Made by a program: the position numbers and the translations under genes
NCBI RefSeq assembly: GCF_004458765.1
Contig: NZ_SPJX01000156.1
Coordinates: forward strand, 1-64,000
Direction of reading: 5' to 3'
Source: Microvirga pakistanensis
Lineage (GTDB): Bacteria; Pseudomonadota; Alphaproteobacteria; Rhizobiales; Beijerinckiaceae
Length of the DNA: 64,000 nt
Part shown: positions 45,372 to 57,689 of the stretch, piece by piece
How positions within the stretch are numbered: the stretch's first letter is position 1
How the letters are laid out: each line of letters begins with the position of its first letter
The notes under the pieces: generated by a model
Told to the model about the DNA's origin: nothing
Database searches by the model: none
The model's input: the letters and a program-made list of their open reading frames with translations, nothing else

Positions 45372-45446
45372 TGGAGACCTCGCCTGGACTTGAACCAGGG
45401 TGCCAGGACTTGCGATCCTGTGCGTATTCATCTCCGCCACGAGGTC
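45372..45446 (-). tRNA. Divergent tRNA-Cys (anticodon GCA)
   Basis: A 75-base cloverleaf with encoded CCA and perfect stems: acceptor GACCTCG/CGAGGTC, anticodon stem CAGGA/TCCTG, T stem CCTGG/CCAGG with loop TTCAAGT. The anticodon loop TCGCAAG gives GCA, and the discriminator base is T73, both identity elements for cysteinyl-tRNA synthetase. Oddities: position 33 is C instead of the nearly universal T, and the D arm has only 3 pairs and no GG dinucleotide. The 5' half resembles tRNA-Leu. It may be a minor tRNA-Cys or a decayed gene. Confidence 0.65.
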
Positions 45447-45582
45447 GTCTTCTATCAGTGCAGGCTGGAAGTGCCTGTTCAACGCGACCAGGGGCGAGTT
45501 GTTGCATACCCCTTGAGACCGATGCGGAACTCAATTCTTCCACCAAAGATAGCTGTACTTTCGAGCAGGGTTGCACTAGCGC

Positions 45583-45668
45583 ATCGTGCGGACCCAGAGG
45601 GCCGCCCGAACGATGCTCTTTTCTAAGGCGAAAGCATCGGATCGATCCGAGAAAGTGGACCCGGTTGT
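45583..45668. repeat. Intergenic mosaic repeat
   Basis: GCGCATCGTGCGGA, GCATCGGATCGATCCGA (a palindrome) and AGAAAGTGGACCCGGTT follow one another. The same words occur upstream of gyrA (30515-30583) in another order. The 362-base stretch between the two tRNA genes (45447-45808) shows no gene. Confidence 0.5.
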
Positions 45669-45808
45669 CACTCACGTGGCCCTAGGGGTCGCCGAAGCGG
45701 CCCTCTACCTCTGCCCGACGATGCGCCCTCCTGAGAGCGGAGCATCGGATTCTGCAAACCGAAGGCTGAGAGATCGGCAAGGATGTGAAAGAGTTCAAGG
45801 AATTCAAT

Positions 45809-45886
45809 GGTCGGAGCGGCGGGATTTGAACCCACGACCCCTAGTCCCCCAGACTAGTGCGCTAACCGGGCTGCGCTACGCTCCGA
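45809..45886 (-). tRNA. tRNA-Pro (anticodon GGG)
   Basis: A 78-base cloverleaf including CCA: acceptor CGGAGCG region paired with CGCTCCG, anticodon stem CTAGT/ACTAG with loop CTGGGGG giving GGG, and T loop GTTCAAATCCC. Confidence 0.93.
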
Positions 45887-46137
45887 CGCCTTGAACGGCC
45901 TGTGTCAATTAGCTTCGGAAGCACCGCTTCGCAACCCCTGAAATGCACTTTCGCCGCGAATCGCGGCCGAAATGCACATCTCAGGGAGGGATGGGCCGAC
46001 CAGCCGGTCGCTCACGTCCTCCCGCCAAGGTGAAACCAACCGAGATCGACGGCGTTCGCGACAACAGCGGCAGCCCAGAGTCGAGCGCCTCTCCCGGCGC
46101 GTCGCGGCCAGGCCGTGAGCTTCGACGGAGAAATCTG

Positions 46138-46722
46138 ATGGACCGACGTGCCCTCCTCCTCGGCGGCCTTGCCGCCACCCTCGTGACCATCCCTGCCCTG
46201 GCGCAGACCGGCGGCTCGGCCGGATCCTCGGGCATGTCCCGCACGGGCAGCCCCATGGGCCAAGCCGAGATGCACCACATGCAGCAGACCATGCAGCTCG
46301 GCATGGTGGCTCTGGAAACGAGCCGCATCGCCCTGAACAAGGCTCGCAACGAGGACCTCAAGCGCTTCGCGAATTTCGAAGTGCAGGAACAGACCACCCT
46401 GGCCGAGGTCCTGCGCTCGATGATGGATCCCGCAGCCACGGCCGCGACGGGGTCTTCCGGCGCCATGCAGGGCGACATGCAGATGGACGCCAGCGGCCGC
46501 GACATGCTGCAGACCCTGCAGAGCCAGCAGGCGGGCCCGGCTTTCGACAAGGCCTATCTGGACGGCCAGATGCAGGGCCACCGCAATCTGTTGCAGGCGC
46601 AGGAGGAATATCTGCAGTCCAATCCGCAGAACCGCGAGCATATGAACGTCGCCCGGATGGCGCGCACGCAGATCCGCGAGCATATCGCGCTGCTGGAGCG
46701 CATCCAGCAGACCCTGCGCTGA
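46138..46722 (+). CDS. DUF4142-type exported protein
   Basis: A 194-residue exported protein. MDRRALLLGGLAATLVTIPALAQ is a signal peptide with an RR pair, then a low-complexity Gly/Ser/Met linker and a long helical domain: GMVALETSRIALNKARNEDLKRFANFEVQEQ in parts and KAYLDGQMQGHRNLLQAQEEYLQS, with final THIREHIALLERIQ-like helix. This is the ferritin-like four-helix plan of DUF4142 proteins. Function unknown. Start 46138 after GGAGAAATCTG; the longer frame to 45943 overlaps the tRNA side and lacks a ribosome site. Confidence 0.8.
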   Translation: MDRRALLLGGLAATLVTIPALAQTGGSAGSSGMSRTGSPMGQAEMHHMQQTMQLGMVALETSRIALNKARNEDLKRFANFEVQEQTTLAEVLRSMMDPAATAATGSSGAMQGDMQMDASGRDMLQTLQSQQAGPAFDKAYLDGQMQGHRNLLQAQEEYLQSNPQNREHMNVARMARTQIREHIALLERIQQTLR

Positions 46723-46744
46723 CACGCGGTCCGGTCAAGAAAAG

Positions 46745-46770
46745 GCCCGCTCCACACGAGTGGAGCGGGC
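46745..46770 (+). terminator. Hairpin after the DUF4142 gene
   Basis: GCCCGCTCCAC and GTGGAGCGGGC form an 11-bp stem with a 4-base loop, 22 bases after the stop. Confidence 0.75.
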
Positions 46771-46948
46771 GAGGCACAGGAGCGGTCTCGGGAGGAATGC
46801 GACCTAAACTACCGCCTCCAGTGCTTGTTGCACGGGTGCGGCGTTCCACCTCATCCCATTGCGGCGAGAAGATCGGACGGCGCCCCTCCTGAACTCTTCC
46901 GCTCGCCAGTCGTTCTTGTCCAGGCGAGGTGAGTAGAAGGAACCTGTC

Positions 46949-47542
46949 GTGGCGCAGCGGAAGCGCGAGACCAATGTCGACGGAAGACGCGATAGCCCAA
47001 GTACCGATGCCAACAGGCCTGGCGATTTCACCTCTGTCCTGGACCGCAACATCAATGTTCTGCGGGAAACGCGCCAGCAGGAAGAAAGCCGGGCCGGGCT
47101 CCAGGACCGCATCGCCGAGGCCATCACCCGCTTCAGCGGCAACATGCTGTTCGTCTATCTCCACCTGGTGCTGGTCGGCGGCTGGACGCTCGTCAATGCC
47201 GGGCTGATCCCGGGAATCTCCCCTTTCGACCCGACCTTCGTGATCCTTGCGACGATCGCCTCGGTCGAGGCGATCTTCCTGTCAACCTTCGTGCTCATCA
47301 GCCAGAACCGCGCCGCTGCGGCAGCCGATCGCAGAGCGGAGCTCGACCTTCAAACCAATCTGCTGTCTGAGCACGAGATCACACGACTTTTGTCGCTCAC
47401 CCGGGCCATCGCCGCACGCGTCGGCGTGGACGAAGCGCACGACCCCAGCCTCGATGAACTCGAAAAGCATGTCGCGCCCGAGAAGGTTCTCGAGAGGCTG
47501 GCGGAGGACGAAGCCGAGAACCAAGGGAATGGTGGGCGGTGA
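46949..47542 (+). CDS. DUF1003 family membrane protein
   Basis: A 197-residue protein with two transmembrane helices (about 66-85 and 92-115) and the DUF1003 pattern: LQDRIAEAITRFSGNMLFVYLH before helix 1, FDPTFVILATIASVEAIFLSTFVLISQNR across helix 2. A coiled tail of about 75 residues follows. Function unknown. It starts with GTG at 46949, 7 bases after AGAAGGAA. Its 3' end overlaps the CCA side of the tRNA-Val gene by 13 bases. Confidence 0.85.
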   Translation: MAQRKRETNVDGRRDSPSTDANRPGDFTSVLDRNINVLRETRQQEESRAGLQDRIAEAITRFSGNMLFVYLHLVLVGGWTLVNAGLIPGISPFDPTFVILATIASVEAIFLSTFVLISQNRAAAAADRRAELDLQTNLLSEHEITRLLSLTRAIAARVGVDEAHDPSLDELEKHVAPEKVLERLAEDEAENQGNGGR

Positions 47543-47605
47543 GGGGATCGAACCCCCGACCTGCGGTGTGTAAAACCGATGCTCTACCAGCTGAGCTAAC
47601 CGCCC
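47530..47605 (-). tRNA. tRNA-Val (anticodon TAC)
   Basis: A 76-base cloverleaf with CCA: acceptor GGGCGGT/ACCGCCC, anticodon loop TTTACAC giving TAC, T loop GGTTCGATCC. It overlaps the end of the opposite-strand DUF1003 gene. Confidence 0.93.
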
Positions 47606-47701
47606 TTGTCGCTTCCGTTCGGGAATCCGTCACGAAGGAGCATGCGTCATATCAGAAGCTGCGGATGTTTCCAGCCCCGATCCGCCTCACATAAAAACAG
47701 A

Positions 47702-47726
47702 AGGCCAACAACGCAAGCGTGTTGGC
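47702..47726 (-). terminator. Terminator after HU gene
   Basis: GGCCAACA and TGTTGGCC form the stem; on the minus strand TTCTGTTTTTATG follows. It lies 34 bases after the HU stop. Confidence 0.8.
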
Positions 47727-47759
47727 CCTCATCGGAAGCAAAAGCTGCTGTAAAAACGC

Positions 47760-48038
47760 CTACTTGCCGTTGACGGCCTCCTTCAGGCCTGCGCCGGCAC
47801 GGAACTTCGGGGTCTTGGACGCCGGAACCTTCACCTTCTCGCCGGTGCGGGGATTGCGGGCTTCACCGGCAGCGCGGTTCGTGACCACGAAGGTGCCGAA
47901 GCCGACGATCTTCACTTCGTCGCCCTTCTTCAGAGCCCCGGTGATCGCCTCGATGGCGGCGTCGATCGCCTCACCAGCCTGGCCACGAGAAAGACCGACC
48001 TTGTCGGCGACGGCAGCAACGAGCTCGCCTTTGTTCAT
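47760..48038 (-). CDS. hupB: DNA-binding protein HU-beta
   Basis: A 92-residue nucleoid protein. MNKGELVAAVADKVGLSRGQA and GDEVKIVGFGTFVVTNRAAGEARNPRTGEKV contain the helical dimer part and the DNA-embracing arm (GFGTF, R-N-P-x-T-G). Length is standard. It follows lon, the common lon-hupB order. Confidence 0.97.
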   Translation of the reverse strand: MNKGELVAAVADKVGLSRGQAGEAIDAAIEAITGALKKGDEVKIVGFGTFVVTNRAAGEARNPRTGEKVKVPASKTPKFRAGAGLKEAVNGK

Positions 48039-48180
48039 ATCATATCCTCCAATGATCGCGGCGATCTCAAGTTATGTAGTATCACCGCCTCAGGGAGGAC
48101 TCGTGTGGCGCAAAGCTAATCCTTAAGCAAGCCCTAAAAAGCCGCAAATCGGCCATTTTCTGCTGTTTCGCACGAAAAAA

Positions 48181-48205
48181 GCCCCCGGACTTGCGATCCG
48201 GGGGC
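48181..48205 (-). terminator. Terminator after core lon
   Basis: GCCCCCGGA and TCCGGGGGC pair around a 7-base loop, followed on the minus strand by TTTTTTCG. It separates lon from HU. Confidence 0.9.
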
Positions 48206-48235
48206 TCCATTTTTTCCTGACGCTACGTCAGCCAC

Positions 48236-50662
<2,427 letters not shown>

Positions 50663-50888
50663 GAGACAACATCCTTATGTCTGCGTCCGGAGGGCCCCTT
50701 GAGTAAGCTGGTTCTCGGACGGGATACCGGAATGCTCAGGCTTTTCTTATGGCTGCATCCGGTACGGGGCGTCGTCCCTCGGGGAATGAGCGGACGGCCG
50801 CCTCGCAAGAAAGTATGTGGCGTTGCGGATGCAGTGTTTCAAGAACCGTATCCGCAGCGCCCTCGATCATAAAAAACCTTGCAGGACC

Positions 50889-52157
50889 TCAGGCGCTGGC
50901 GCTTGCGGTCTGCTCCGCGCGGTCGCCGTGAATGAAGAGCGGTTTCGCCTTGCCCTCCACGACCTCGGGACCGATGACCACCTGCTCGACGGAATCGAGA
51001 CCCGGAAGGTCGTACATGGTTTCGAGCAGGATGCCCTCCATGATGGAGCGCAGGCCGCGGGCGCCGGTCTTCCGTTCGATCGCCTTCTTGGCGATGAGGG
51101 TCAGCGCTTCGTCCTGGAAGGTCAGCTGCACATTCTCCATCTCAAAGAGGCGCTGGTACTGCTTGACCAGTGCGTTCTTCGGCTCCTGCAGAATGGTCTT
51201 GAGAGCATCCACATCGAGATCCTCGAGCGTCGCCAGAACCGGCAGACGGCCGACGAACTCGGGGATGAGGCCGAACTTCAAGAGGTCCTCGGGCTCCACC
51301 TCGCGGAAGATCTCGCCCGTCCGGCGATCGTCCGGCGCACTCACCGACGCGCCGAAGCCGATGGACGTGCCCTTGCCGCGGCCGGCGATGATCCGCTCCA
51401 GGCCCGCGAAGGCGCCGCCGCAGATGAACAGGATGTTGGTCGTGTCCACCTGCAGGAACTCCTGCTGCGGATGCTTGCGGCCGCCCTGCGGAGGCACCGA
51501 GGCAACGGTGCCCTCCATGATCTTCAGCAGAGCCTGCTGCACGCCCTCGCCCGAGACGTCGCGGGTGATGGACGGGTTGTCGGACTTGCGGGAGATCTTG
51601 TCGATCTCGTCGATATAGACGATGCCGCGCTGCGCCCGCTCAACATTGTAGTCGGAGGCCTGGAGCAGCTTGAGAATGATGTTCTCGACGTCCTCGCCCA
51701 CATAGCCTGCTTCCGTCAGGGTCGTGGCGTCGGCCATGGTGAAGGGCACGTCCAGAATGCGGGCGAGAGTCTGCGCGAGCAGGGTCTTGCCCGAGCCGGT
51801 CGGGCCGATCAGCAGGATGTTGGACTTCGCCAGTTCCACGTCGTTGTGCTTGGTCGCGTGGGCCAGACGCTTGTAATGGTTGTGGACCGCCACCGAGAGC
51901 ACCTTCTTGGCGTGCTCCTGGCCGATCACGTAGTCGTCCAGAACGCGGCTGATTTCCTTCGGGGTGGGCACGCCATCCCGGGACTTCACGAGGGACGATT
52001 TCGACTCCTCGCGGATGATGTCCATGCAGAGCTCGACGCATTCATCACAGATGAAAACCGTCGGGCCAGCGATCAGCTTGCGAACCTCGTGCTGGCTCTT
52101 GCCGCAGAAGGAGCAGTACAGCGTGCTCTTGGAGTCGTTGCCGCCAGCCTTGGTCAT
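50889..52157 (-). CDS. clpX: ClpX unfoldase subunit
   Basis: A 422-residue AAA+ protein that feeds substrates to ClpP. Zinc-binding domain with [10 protein letters not shown] and [10 protein letters not shown], Walker A GPTGSGKT, Walker [11 protein letters not shown], pore loop and the ClpP-binding loop IGFGAS. Start 52157 after GGAGATG. It lies 224 bases downstream of clpP. Confidence 0.97.
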   Translation of the reverse strand: MTKAGGNDSKSTLYCSFCGKSQHEVRKLIAGPTVFICDECVELCMDIIREESKSSLVKSRDGVPTPKEISRVLDDYVIGQEHAKKVLSVAVHNHYKRLAHATKHNDVELAKSNILLIGPTGSGKTLLAQTLARILDVPFTMADATTLTEAGYVGEDVENIILKLLQASDYNVERAQRGIVYIDEIDKISRKSDNPSITRDVSGEGVQQALLKIMEGTVASVPPQGGRKHPQQEFLQVDTTNILFICGGAFAGLERIIAGRGKGTSIGFGASVSAPDDRRTGEIFREVEPEDLLKFGLIPEFVGRLPVLATLEDLDVDALKTILQEPKNALVKQYQRLFEMENVQLTFQDEALTLIAKKAIERKTGARGLRSIMEGILLETMYDLPGLDSVEQVVIGPEVVEGKAKPLFIHGDRAEQTASASA

Positions 52158-52349
52158 TATCACATCTCCAATCCGTGCCGGGACGGCCCTGCGCCGGCCC
52201 CGCACCCTTTAAGTTATGAGCGCCGGAGCTAATGAAAGGTTCCGGCGCTAAGAATTTTCACGTCAAATCGCCTCGCCTCCCGAATCCATATGCAATCACG
52301 GGCCGGGTCCGCGATCAACAGAAACGGGATAACAAGTTAAAAAGACGCA

Positions 52350-52372
52350 CCTGGGGAGAATCTTTCCCCAGG
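52350..52372 (-). terminator. Hairpin after clpP
   Basis: CCTGGGG and CCCCAGG form the stem, 10 bases after the clpP stop; on the minus strand GTCTTTTTAAC follows, and TTTT follows on the plus strand. A second stem (AGCGCCGGA / TCCGGCGCT) lies at 52219-52249 before clpX. Confidence 0.65.
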
Positions 52373-52381
52373 TTTTAAGGA

Positions 52382-53014
52382 TTAGACCGGGGGCGCCACC
52401 GGCTCCGGACGCTTCTCGATAACCTGGTCGATCAGGCCGAACTCCCGGGCGGCCTCGGCCGTCATGAAGTTGTCGCGCTCGAGCGCCCGCTCGATTTCCT
52501 CGTAGTTCCGGCCCGTGTGACTCACGTAGATTTCATTGAGCCGGCGCTTGAGAGCCTCGCTTTCGCGGGCGTGGATCATGATGTCCGTGACCTGGCCCTG
52601 GTACCCGCCGGAGGGCTGGTGAACCATGATTCGGGCGTTCGGGAGCGCGAAGCGCATGCCCTTCTCGCCCGCAGTCAGCAGGAGCGAGCCCATCGAGGCG
52701 GCCTGGCCGACGCATAGGGTCGAAACCGGGCAGCGGATGAACTGCATGGTGTCGTAGATCGACAGGCCGGAGGTCACGACGCCGCCCGGCGAGTTGATAT
52801 AGAAGGAGATTTCCTTCTTCGGGTTCTCGGCCTCGAGGAACAGCAGCTGCGCCACGATGAGCGACGCCGAATAGTCTTCGACCGGACCCGTGAGGAATAT
52901 AATCCGCTCGCGGAGGAGGCGCGAATAGATGTCGAAGGCGCGCTCACCGCGGTTCGACTGCTCGACCACCATGGGAACGAGCGTATTGTTGTAGAGCGCT
53001 ACCGGATCTCTCAT
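52382..53014 (-). CDS. clpP: ClpP protease subunit
   Basis: A 210-residue serine protease forming the chamber of ClpXP. Catalytic Ser in [11 protein letters not shown], His in MVHQPSGG and Asp in ERDNFM are present. N-terminal [20 protein letters not shown] is typical. Length standard. It follows tig by 80 bases. Confidence 0.97.
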   Translation of the reverse strand: MRDPVALYNNTLVPMVVEQSNRGERAFDIYSRLLRERIIFLTGPVEDYSASLIVAQLLFLEAENPKKEISFYINSPGGVVTSGLSIYDTMQFIRCPVSTLCVGQAASMGSLLLTAGEKGMRFALPNARIMVHQPSGGYQGQVTDIMIHARESEALKRRLNEIYVSHTGRNYEEIERALERDNFMTAEAAREFGLIDQVIEKRPEPVAPPV

Positions 53015-53094
53015 TGTCTCACTGCTCCAAAGCGGCCGCGCGGTATGCGCGGCCGTCTGATTGACGCAAGCTGCGAGACGCTCGAGATGGAGCG

Positions 53095-54492
53095 TTACTC
53101 GCCCTTGCTGGCTTTCTTACCGCCGTTGCCCTTCGGCTCGGAACCGGCGCCTTCGGCGTCATCGTCGCTGAAGAGGGCTTCCTTGGAAACGGCCTCCTCG
53201 GTCACCTTCACCTGCGAGAGGATCTGGTCGACAACTTTCTCCTCGAACAGAGGAGCCCGAATTTCAGCGAGAGCCTGCGGGTTCTTCTGGTAGAACTCCC
53301 AAACCTGCCGCTCCTGGCCGGGGTACTGACGGACCCGCTCGATGAGGGCCTGAGTCACCTCGTCGTCGGAGATCTTGATATCGGACTTCTCACCGATCTG
53401 CGCAAGGACCAACCCGAGGCGGACGCGACGCTCCGCGATCTTGCGGTAATCGGCCTTGGCCTGCTCTTCCGTGGTGTCCTCGTCGGCGAAGGTGCGGCCG
53501 TTCGACTTCATGTCGGCCTCGACCTGCGACCATACGGCAGCGAATTCCTGCTCGACCAGGGTCGGCGGCAGCTCGAAGCTGTACTTGGCGTCGAGGGCGT
53601 CCAGGAGCTCCTTCTTGACCTTGCGGCGGGACTGGGTGTCGAAGTCGCGCTTGATGGCGTCGCGGATGGCGTCCTTGAGCTTGTCCAGGGACTCCATGCC
53701 GAAGCCCTTGGCCATCTCGTCGTCGATCTTCAGCTCGCCGGGAGCCTCGACTTCCTTCACGGTCACATCGAACTCGGCGTCCTTGCCGGCCAGGTGAGCG
53801 GCGAGGTAGTTCTCCGGGAACTTGACCTTAACGAGCTTGGTGTCGCCCGCCTTCAGGCCCACGAGCTGGTCCTCGAAGCCGGGAATGAAGGTGTTGGAGC
53901 CGAGCTCCACGCGGATGTCCTGGCCGTTGCCGCCCTCGAACTCCGTGCCGTCGATACGGCCTACGAAGTCGACGACCACCCGGTCGCCCTCGGCGGCCGC
54001 GCCGTCCTTCGTCTCGAAGGAGCGGTTCTGCTTGGCCATGCGCTCCAGCGACTCGTTGATTTCCGTATCGGAAACCTCGACCACCGGCTTCGTCACGCTC
54101 ACGTCGGACAGGTCGGCGAGCTCGAATTCCGGCAGGACCTCGAGGGCGACCGTGAAGGCCAGATCACCTTTGGCGTCCATGGCCTTCTCGATGGAGTCCT
54201 TGTCCTCGGGGAACTGGATCTGCGGCTCGTGGGCGAGCTTCAGGCCGTTGTCCTCGACGATCTTGCGGTTGGCCTCGTTGACGGCATTTTGGAGAACGTC
54301 CGACATCACGGAACGGCCGTAGACCTTGCGCAGGTGGGCGACCGGCACCTTGCCGGGACGGAAGCCGTTGATCCGCACGCGATCCTTGATGTTGTCCAGC
54401 TCGCTGTTCAGGCGCTGCTCCAACTCGGTGGCCGGGAGCACGACCTTGAACTCTCGCTTCAAGCCTTGGGACAGTGTTTCCGTCACCTGCAT
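53095..54492 (-). CDS. tig: Trigger factor
   Basis: A 465-residue ribosome-bound chaperone. N-terminal ribosome-binding domain with the GFRPGKVP loop (GFRxGxxP signature), FKBP-type isomerase domain ([14 protein letters not shown]) and a long helical C-terminal arm domain. Start at ATG 54492, 11 bases after AAGG; the ATG 18 bases earlier has no ribosome site. First gene of tig-clpP-clpX-lon. Confidence 0.96.
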   Translation of the reverse strand: MQVTETLSQGLKREFKVVLPATELEQRLNSELDNIKDRVRINGFRPGKVPVAHLRKVYGRSVMSDVLQNAVNEANRKIVEDNGLKLAHEPQIQFPEDKDSIEKAMDAKGDLAFTVALEVLPEFELADLSDVSVTKPVVEVSDTEINESLERMAKQNRSFETKDGAAAEGDRVVVDFVGRIDGTEFEGGNGQDIRVELGSNTFIPGFEDQLVGLKAGDTKLVKVKFPENYLAAHLAGKDAEFDVTVKEVEAPGELKIDDEMAKGFGMESLDKLKDAIRDAIKRDFDTQSRRKVKKELLDALDAKYSFELPPTLVEQEFAAVWSQVEADMKSNGRTFADEDTTEEQAKADYRKIAERRVRLGLVLAQIGEKSDIKISDDEVTQALIERVRQYPGQERQVWEFYQKNPQALAEIRAPLFEEKVVDQILSQVKVTEEAVSKEALFSDDDAEGAGSEPKGNGGKKASKGE

Positions 54493-54599
54493 TGTTCTAT
54501 TCGCCTTCATTCGCTCGAAAAATTGATGTTAGGCTCCGGCCGATGCGGCATCATGCCGTCAACCAGGTGCCAGGAGCCTCCGGACCCAATCCTGACGAT

Positions 54600-54684
54600 T
54601 GGTGCGGGCGGAGGGAGTCGAACCCCCACGACTTGCATCGCTGGAACCTAAATCCAGTGCGTCTACCAGTTCCGCCACGCCCGC
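54600..54684 (-). tRNA. tRNA-Leu (anticodon TAG)
   Basis: An 85-base class II tRNA with CCA: acceptor GCGGGCG/CGCCCGC, D arm TGGCGGAACTGGTAGACGC, anticodon loop TTTAGGT giving TAG, long variable arm CGATGCAAGTCG and T loop GGTTCGACTCC. Confidence 0.95.
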
Positions 54685-54853
54685 ATGGGAGCAGCACGAT
54701 ACACGCACCCCTCTTCCGGGACGCGGCTCTATAGCATGCTTGGCGCGCCATGCATTAAAAAAGTTCGTGCGCCGGCGCAAGGCAACCGGACTTGGCCTTT
54801 CCGGTTCAAAAGGATACCCGTAAGCCTGAAGCCACAGCCGCGAGCCCTCCCGC

Positions 54854-56212
54854 ATGATCACCCGCCGCGCCGCCACCGCCGGCCTCGCCGCAACCCTGAT
54901 CGGATTGAGCAACCGGACCGCAGCCCAGACGGCCTCGCCTTCCGCGGCCGTCGAGGGTCTGAAAGGCAACGGTCCGCGTTGGACGGTGACCGCGAGGTCC
55001 CAGCCGCTCCGGCTGCGCCACGACGCCACGAGGGACGCCGAAATCTGGGCCTTCAATGGCGAACTGGCACGGGTCTTCCGGCTGAAGCACGGGGCGGACG
55101 TGCGGCTGTCCCTCACGAATGAAACCGCCCTGCCCTTGTCGCTGCACTTCCATGGAATGCGTGGTCCCAATGCCATGGACGGGGTCGGTGGCCTGACCCA
55201 GAAGCCTGTCGCCCCTGGCGAGAGCTTCGACTACACCTTCACCCCACCCGATCCCGGCACCTTCCTGATCCGCCCCTGCCCCCTGGGTGGCAGCGCCGAG
55301 CCGACGGAACGGGGCTTGTCCGCGCTGCTGATCGTCGAGGAAGCCGATCCGCCCCAGGTCGACCAAGACATCGCTTTGCTCTTGGACGATTGGGCCCTCT
55401 CGGACGACGGCAGCCTTGCTCTTTCTCAACCAGCCCCTGCAGGTCGTCTCGGCAGCTTCCTCACGCTGAACGGCAAGCCGACACCGCAGCCGATCAAGGC
55501 CCGGCCGGGCGAACGCATCCGGCTTCGGCTCGCCAATGCCTGCAACGCGCGGGCCATGCGCCTGCGCTTCGACGGGCTGAAGGCTTACGTGATCGCCGTC
55601 GACGGGCAGCCCTCCAGCACCTTCGAACCGCTGAAGGCCACGCTGCCCTTCGCGCCCGGCAACCGGTACGACCTCCTGATCGACCTTCCAACCGAAGCGG
55701 GGCAGACCGGCGCCGTGACGGCAGCGATCGGGAATGGTTTTCCCCTCGCCGAGATAACGACCGAAGGCGACCGGCGGGAGGCCCTGCCCGATGTCGCCCC
55801 GCTGCCCCCGAACCCCAAGCTTCCGGACGCCATCCGGCTTCAGGACGCCTCCCGTAAGGACGTGGTGATCAAGGGCGATCCCAAGACGAACGCTCCCTGG
55901 ACGGTCAATGGAGCGGCCGGCGATGTCTCGAGTGCACCGCTCGTGAAGGTCAAACGCGGCACGCCCGTCGTCCTGGCGCTCAAGAACGAGACCGCGTTCA
56001 TGCAGCCCGTCCATCTGCACGGCCATTCCTTCCGGCTCCTCCACGCGCTCGACGACGGCTGGGAGCCCTACTGGCTCGACACCGTGCAGGTTCCGGAGGG
56101 CAAGACAATCCGCATCGCCTTCGTGGCCGACAATCCCGGCAAGTGGCTTCTCGCCTCGACCGTCATGGAGCGGTTCGACGCGGGCCTGTGGACCTGGATC
56201 GAGGTTACGTAA
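54854..56212 (+). CDS. Multicopper-oxidase-like protein lacking most copper ligands
   Basis: A 452-residue exported protein with a Tat-like signal (MITRRAATAGLAATLIGLS) and three cupredoxin domains. Motif 1 is present (LHFHG, His98 and His100) and motif 3 is present (HLHGHSF, His387/389/391). Motif 2, usually W-Y-H-x-H, is GTFLIRPCPL at 135-144 with no His, and motif 4, usually H-C-H-x3-H, is WLLASTVMERF at about 431-441, without Cys or His. The type 1 copper and the trinuclear site therefore cannot form as in laccases. It may be a structural or binding protein. Its 3' end overlaps the opposite NnrD gene by 8 bases. Confidence 0.82.
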   Translation: MITRRAATAGLAATLIGLSNRTAAQTASPSAAVEGLKGNGPRWTVTARSQPLRLRHDATRDAEIWAFNGELARVFRLKHGADVRLSLTNETALPLSLHFHGMRGPNAMDGVGGLTQKPVAPGESFDYTFTPPDPGTFLIRPCPLGGSAEPTERGLSALLIVEEADPPQVDQDIALLLDDWALSDDGSLALSQPAPAGRLGSFLTLNGKPTPQPIKARPGERIRLRLANACNARAMRLRFDGLKAYVIAVDGQPSSTFEPLKATLPFAPGNRYDLLIDLPTEAGQTGAVTAAIGNGFPLAEITTEGDRREALPDVAPLPPNPKLPDAIRLQDASRKDVVIKGDPKTNAPWTVNGAAGDVSSAPLVKVKRGTPVVLALKNETAFMQPVHLHGHSFRLLHALDDGWEPYWLDTVQVPEGKTIRIAFVADNPGKWLLASTVMERFDAGLWTWIEVT

Positions 56213-57689
56213 GGAGCGCGCGCAGAACGCCCGGGACCAGCTCGGGCAGGTCCTCCGCGATCAGCCCCGGCCCGAAGCTCGCGCCGGCTTCCGCGTGGAT
56301 CCAAACCCCGGCGCAGGCGGCCTCGAAGGCGGGCAGCCCCTGGGCCATGAGGCCCGCTACGATGCCGCAGAGAGTGTCGCCCGAACCGGCTGTCCCGAGA
56401 TAGGGCGTGCCGTTCCCGTTGATTGCGGCGCGCCTGTCGGGCGCCGCGATCACCGTGTCGGGGCCCTTCAGCACCACCACGGCGCCGGTATAGACGGCGG
56501 CGCGGTGCGCTCGCTCGATTTTGGATTCCGGATCAAGGATATCCGGGTGCCCCTTGAACAAGCGCCTGAACTCGCCGTCATGGGGTGTCAGCACGGTCGG
56601 AGCGTGGCCGAAAGCCCCCTGGAGCTCCGTGGCCAGTCCCTCGAAGGCGGTCAGCGCATCCGCGTCGAGGACGAGGCTGCGGCGGGCATGGGCCGCCACG
56701 GCCACCATCGCGCGGGTGCCCGAATGGACCCCGAGGGCGGGCCCGAGCACGAGCGCGTTCAGCCGCGCGTCCTGGAGGATCTGGTGCAGGCCCTCCGGCC
56801 CGTCGCAGCCGCGCAGCATGACGGCCGTGAGATGGGCCGCGTTGATCCCGATCGCCTCCGGAGGCGACGCCACGGTGACGAGGCCGGACCCGATCCGCAA
56901 CGCCGCCCGCGCGGCCAGCCGCGCGGCCCCGGTCCGGGTCGCGCCCCCCGAGACCACGAGGGTATGGCCGCGCTCGTATTTGTGGGAGCCGAGTCCCGGC
57001 CTGGGCAGCGTGTCGCGCCACAGGGACGGAGCATTGGCGAAGAGCCTGCCGCCCGTCGCCTCAAGGGTCGACCGGGCGATGCCGATGTCGGCGACCTCCA
57101 CCTCCCCGCAGAAAGCCCGGCCCGGCATCAGCAAGTGGCAAGGCTTGCAGGCCGCGAAGGCCACCGTCCGGACGGCCCTGACGGCGACACCCCTCACCTG
57201 GCCGGTCTCCCCGTCCAGTCCCGACGGCAGATCGACGGCCAGAATGGGCCTCCCGGAGGCATTCATGCGCTCGACCGCGACGCGGGCGGCCCCGCCGAGG
57301 TCCCGCGCGAGGCCGGTCCCGAACAGCGCGTCCACGATCAGGTCGGCCTCGGCGAAAGGCAGGGCTTCCACCGGAGCGACGGCCCCCTTCCAGTCCTTCG
57401 CCGCCAGGGCGGCATCGCCCGAGAGGCGGTCGATGCCCCCGAGAAGCCCGAGGGAGACCCGATGCCCTTGCTCCGCCAAGCGGGCCGCGACGACGAACCC
57501 GTCGCCCCCGTTCTGCCCAGGTCCGGCGGCGACGATCACCCGCGCCTCTTTCGTGAGCATTTCCGTTGCAGCACGGGCGACGGCCTGTCCTGCGCGCCGC
57601 ATCAGTTCGATGCCCGGAACCCCCGACTCGATGGTCCAGACATCGGCTTGCCGCATGTCCCGGGGGCGAAGAACGAGTTCAGGAGCCAT
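56205..57689 (-). CDS. nnrD: Bifunctional NAD(P)H-hydrate epimerase / ADP-dependent dehydratase
   Basis: A 494-residue metabolite-repair enzyme. Residues 1-215 are the YjeF-N epimerase (MRRAGQAVARA, GPGQNGGDGFVVARL-like, VDALFGTGL, DLPSGLDGETG); residues about 230-494 are the YjeF-C dehydratase (HKYERGHTLVVSGG, VLDADALTAFEG, LTPHDGEFRRLF, GTAGSGDTLCGIVAGLMAQG with the catalytic Asp). It repairs damaged NADH/NADPH hydrates. Start chosen at 57689; longer frame to 57746 is AT-rich leader. Confidence 0.93.
   Translation of the reverse strand: MAPELVLRPRDMRQADVWTIESGVPGIELMRRAGQAVARAATEMLTKEARVIVAAGPGQNGGDGFVVAARLAEQGHRVSLGLLGGIDRLSGDAALAAKDWKGAVAPVEALPFAEADLIVDALFGTGLARDLGGAARVAVERMNASGRPILAVDLPSGLDGETGQVRGVAVRAVRTVAFAACKPCHLLMPGRAFCGEVEVADIGIARSTLEATGGRLFANAPSLWRDTLPRPGLGSHKYERGHTLVVSGGATRTGAARLAARAALRIGSGLVTVASPPEAIGINAAHLTAVMLRGCDGPEGLHQILQDARLNALVLGPALGVHSGTRAMVAVAAHARRSLVLDADALTAFEGLATELQGAFGHAPTVLTPHDGEFRRLFKGHPDILDPESKIERAHRAAVYTGAVVVLKGPDTVIAAPDRRAAINGNGTPYLGTAGSGDTLCGIVAGLMAQGLPAFEAACAGVWIHAEAGASFGPGLIAEDLPELVPGVLRALLT

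Noticed and set aside
45943..46137. N-terminal extension of the DUF4142 protein
   Set aside because: The extension precedes a clear signal peptide and lacks a ribosome site; the start at 46138 is better.
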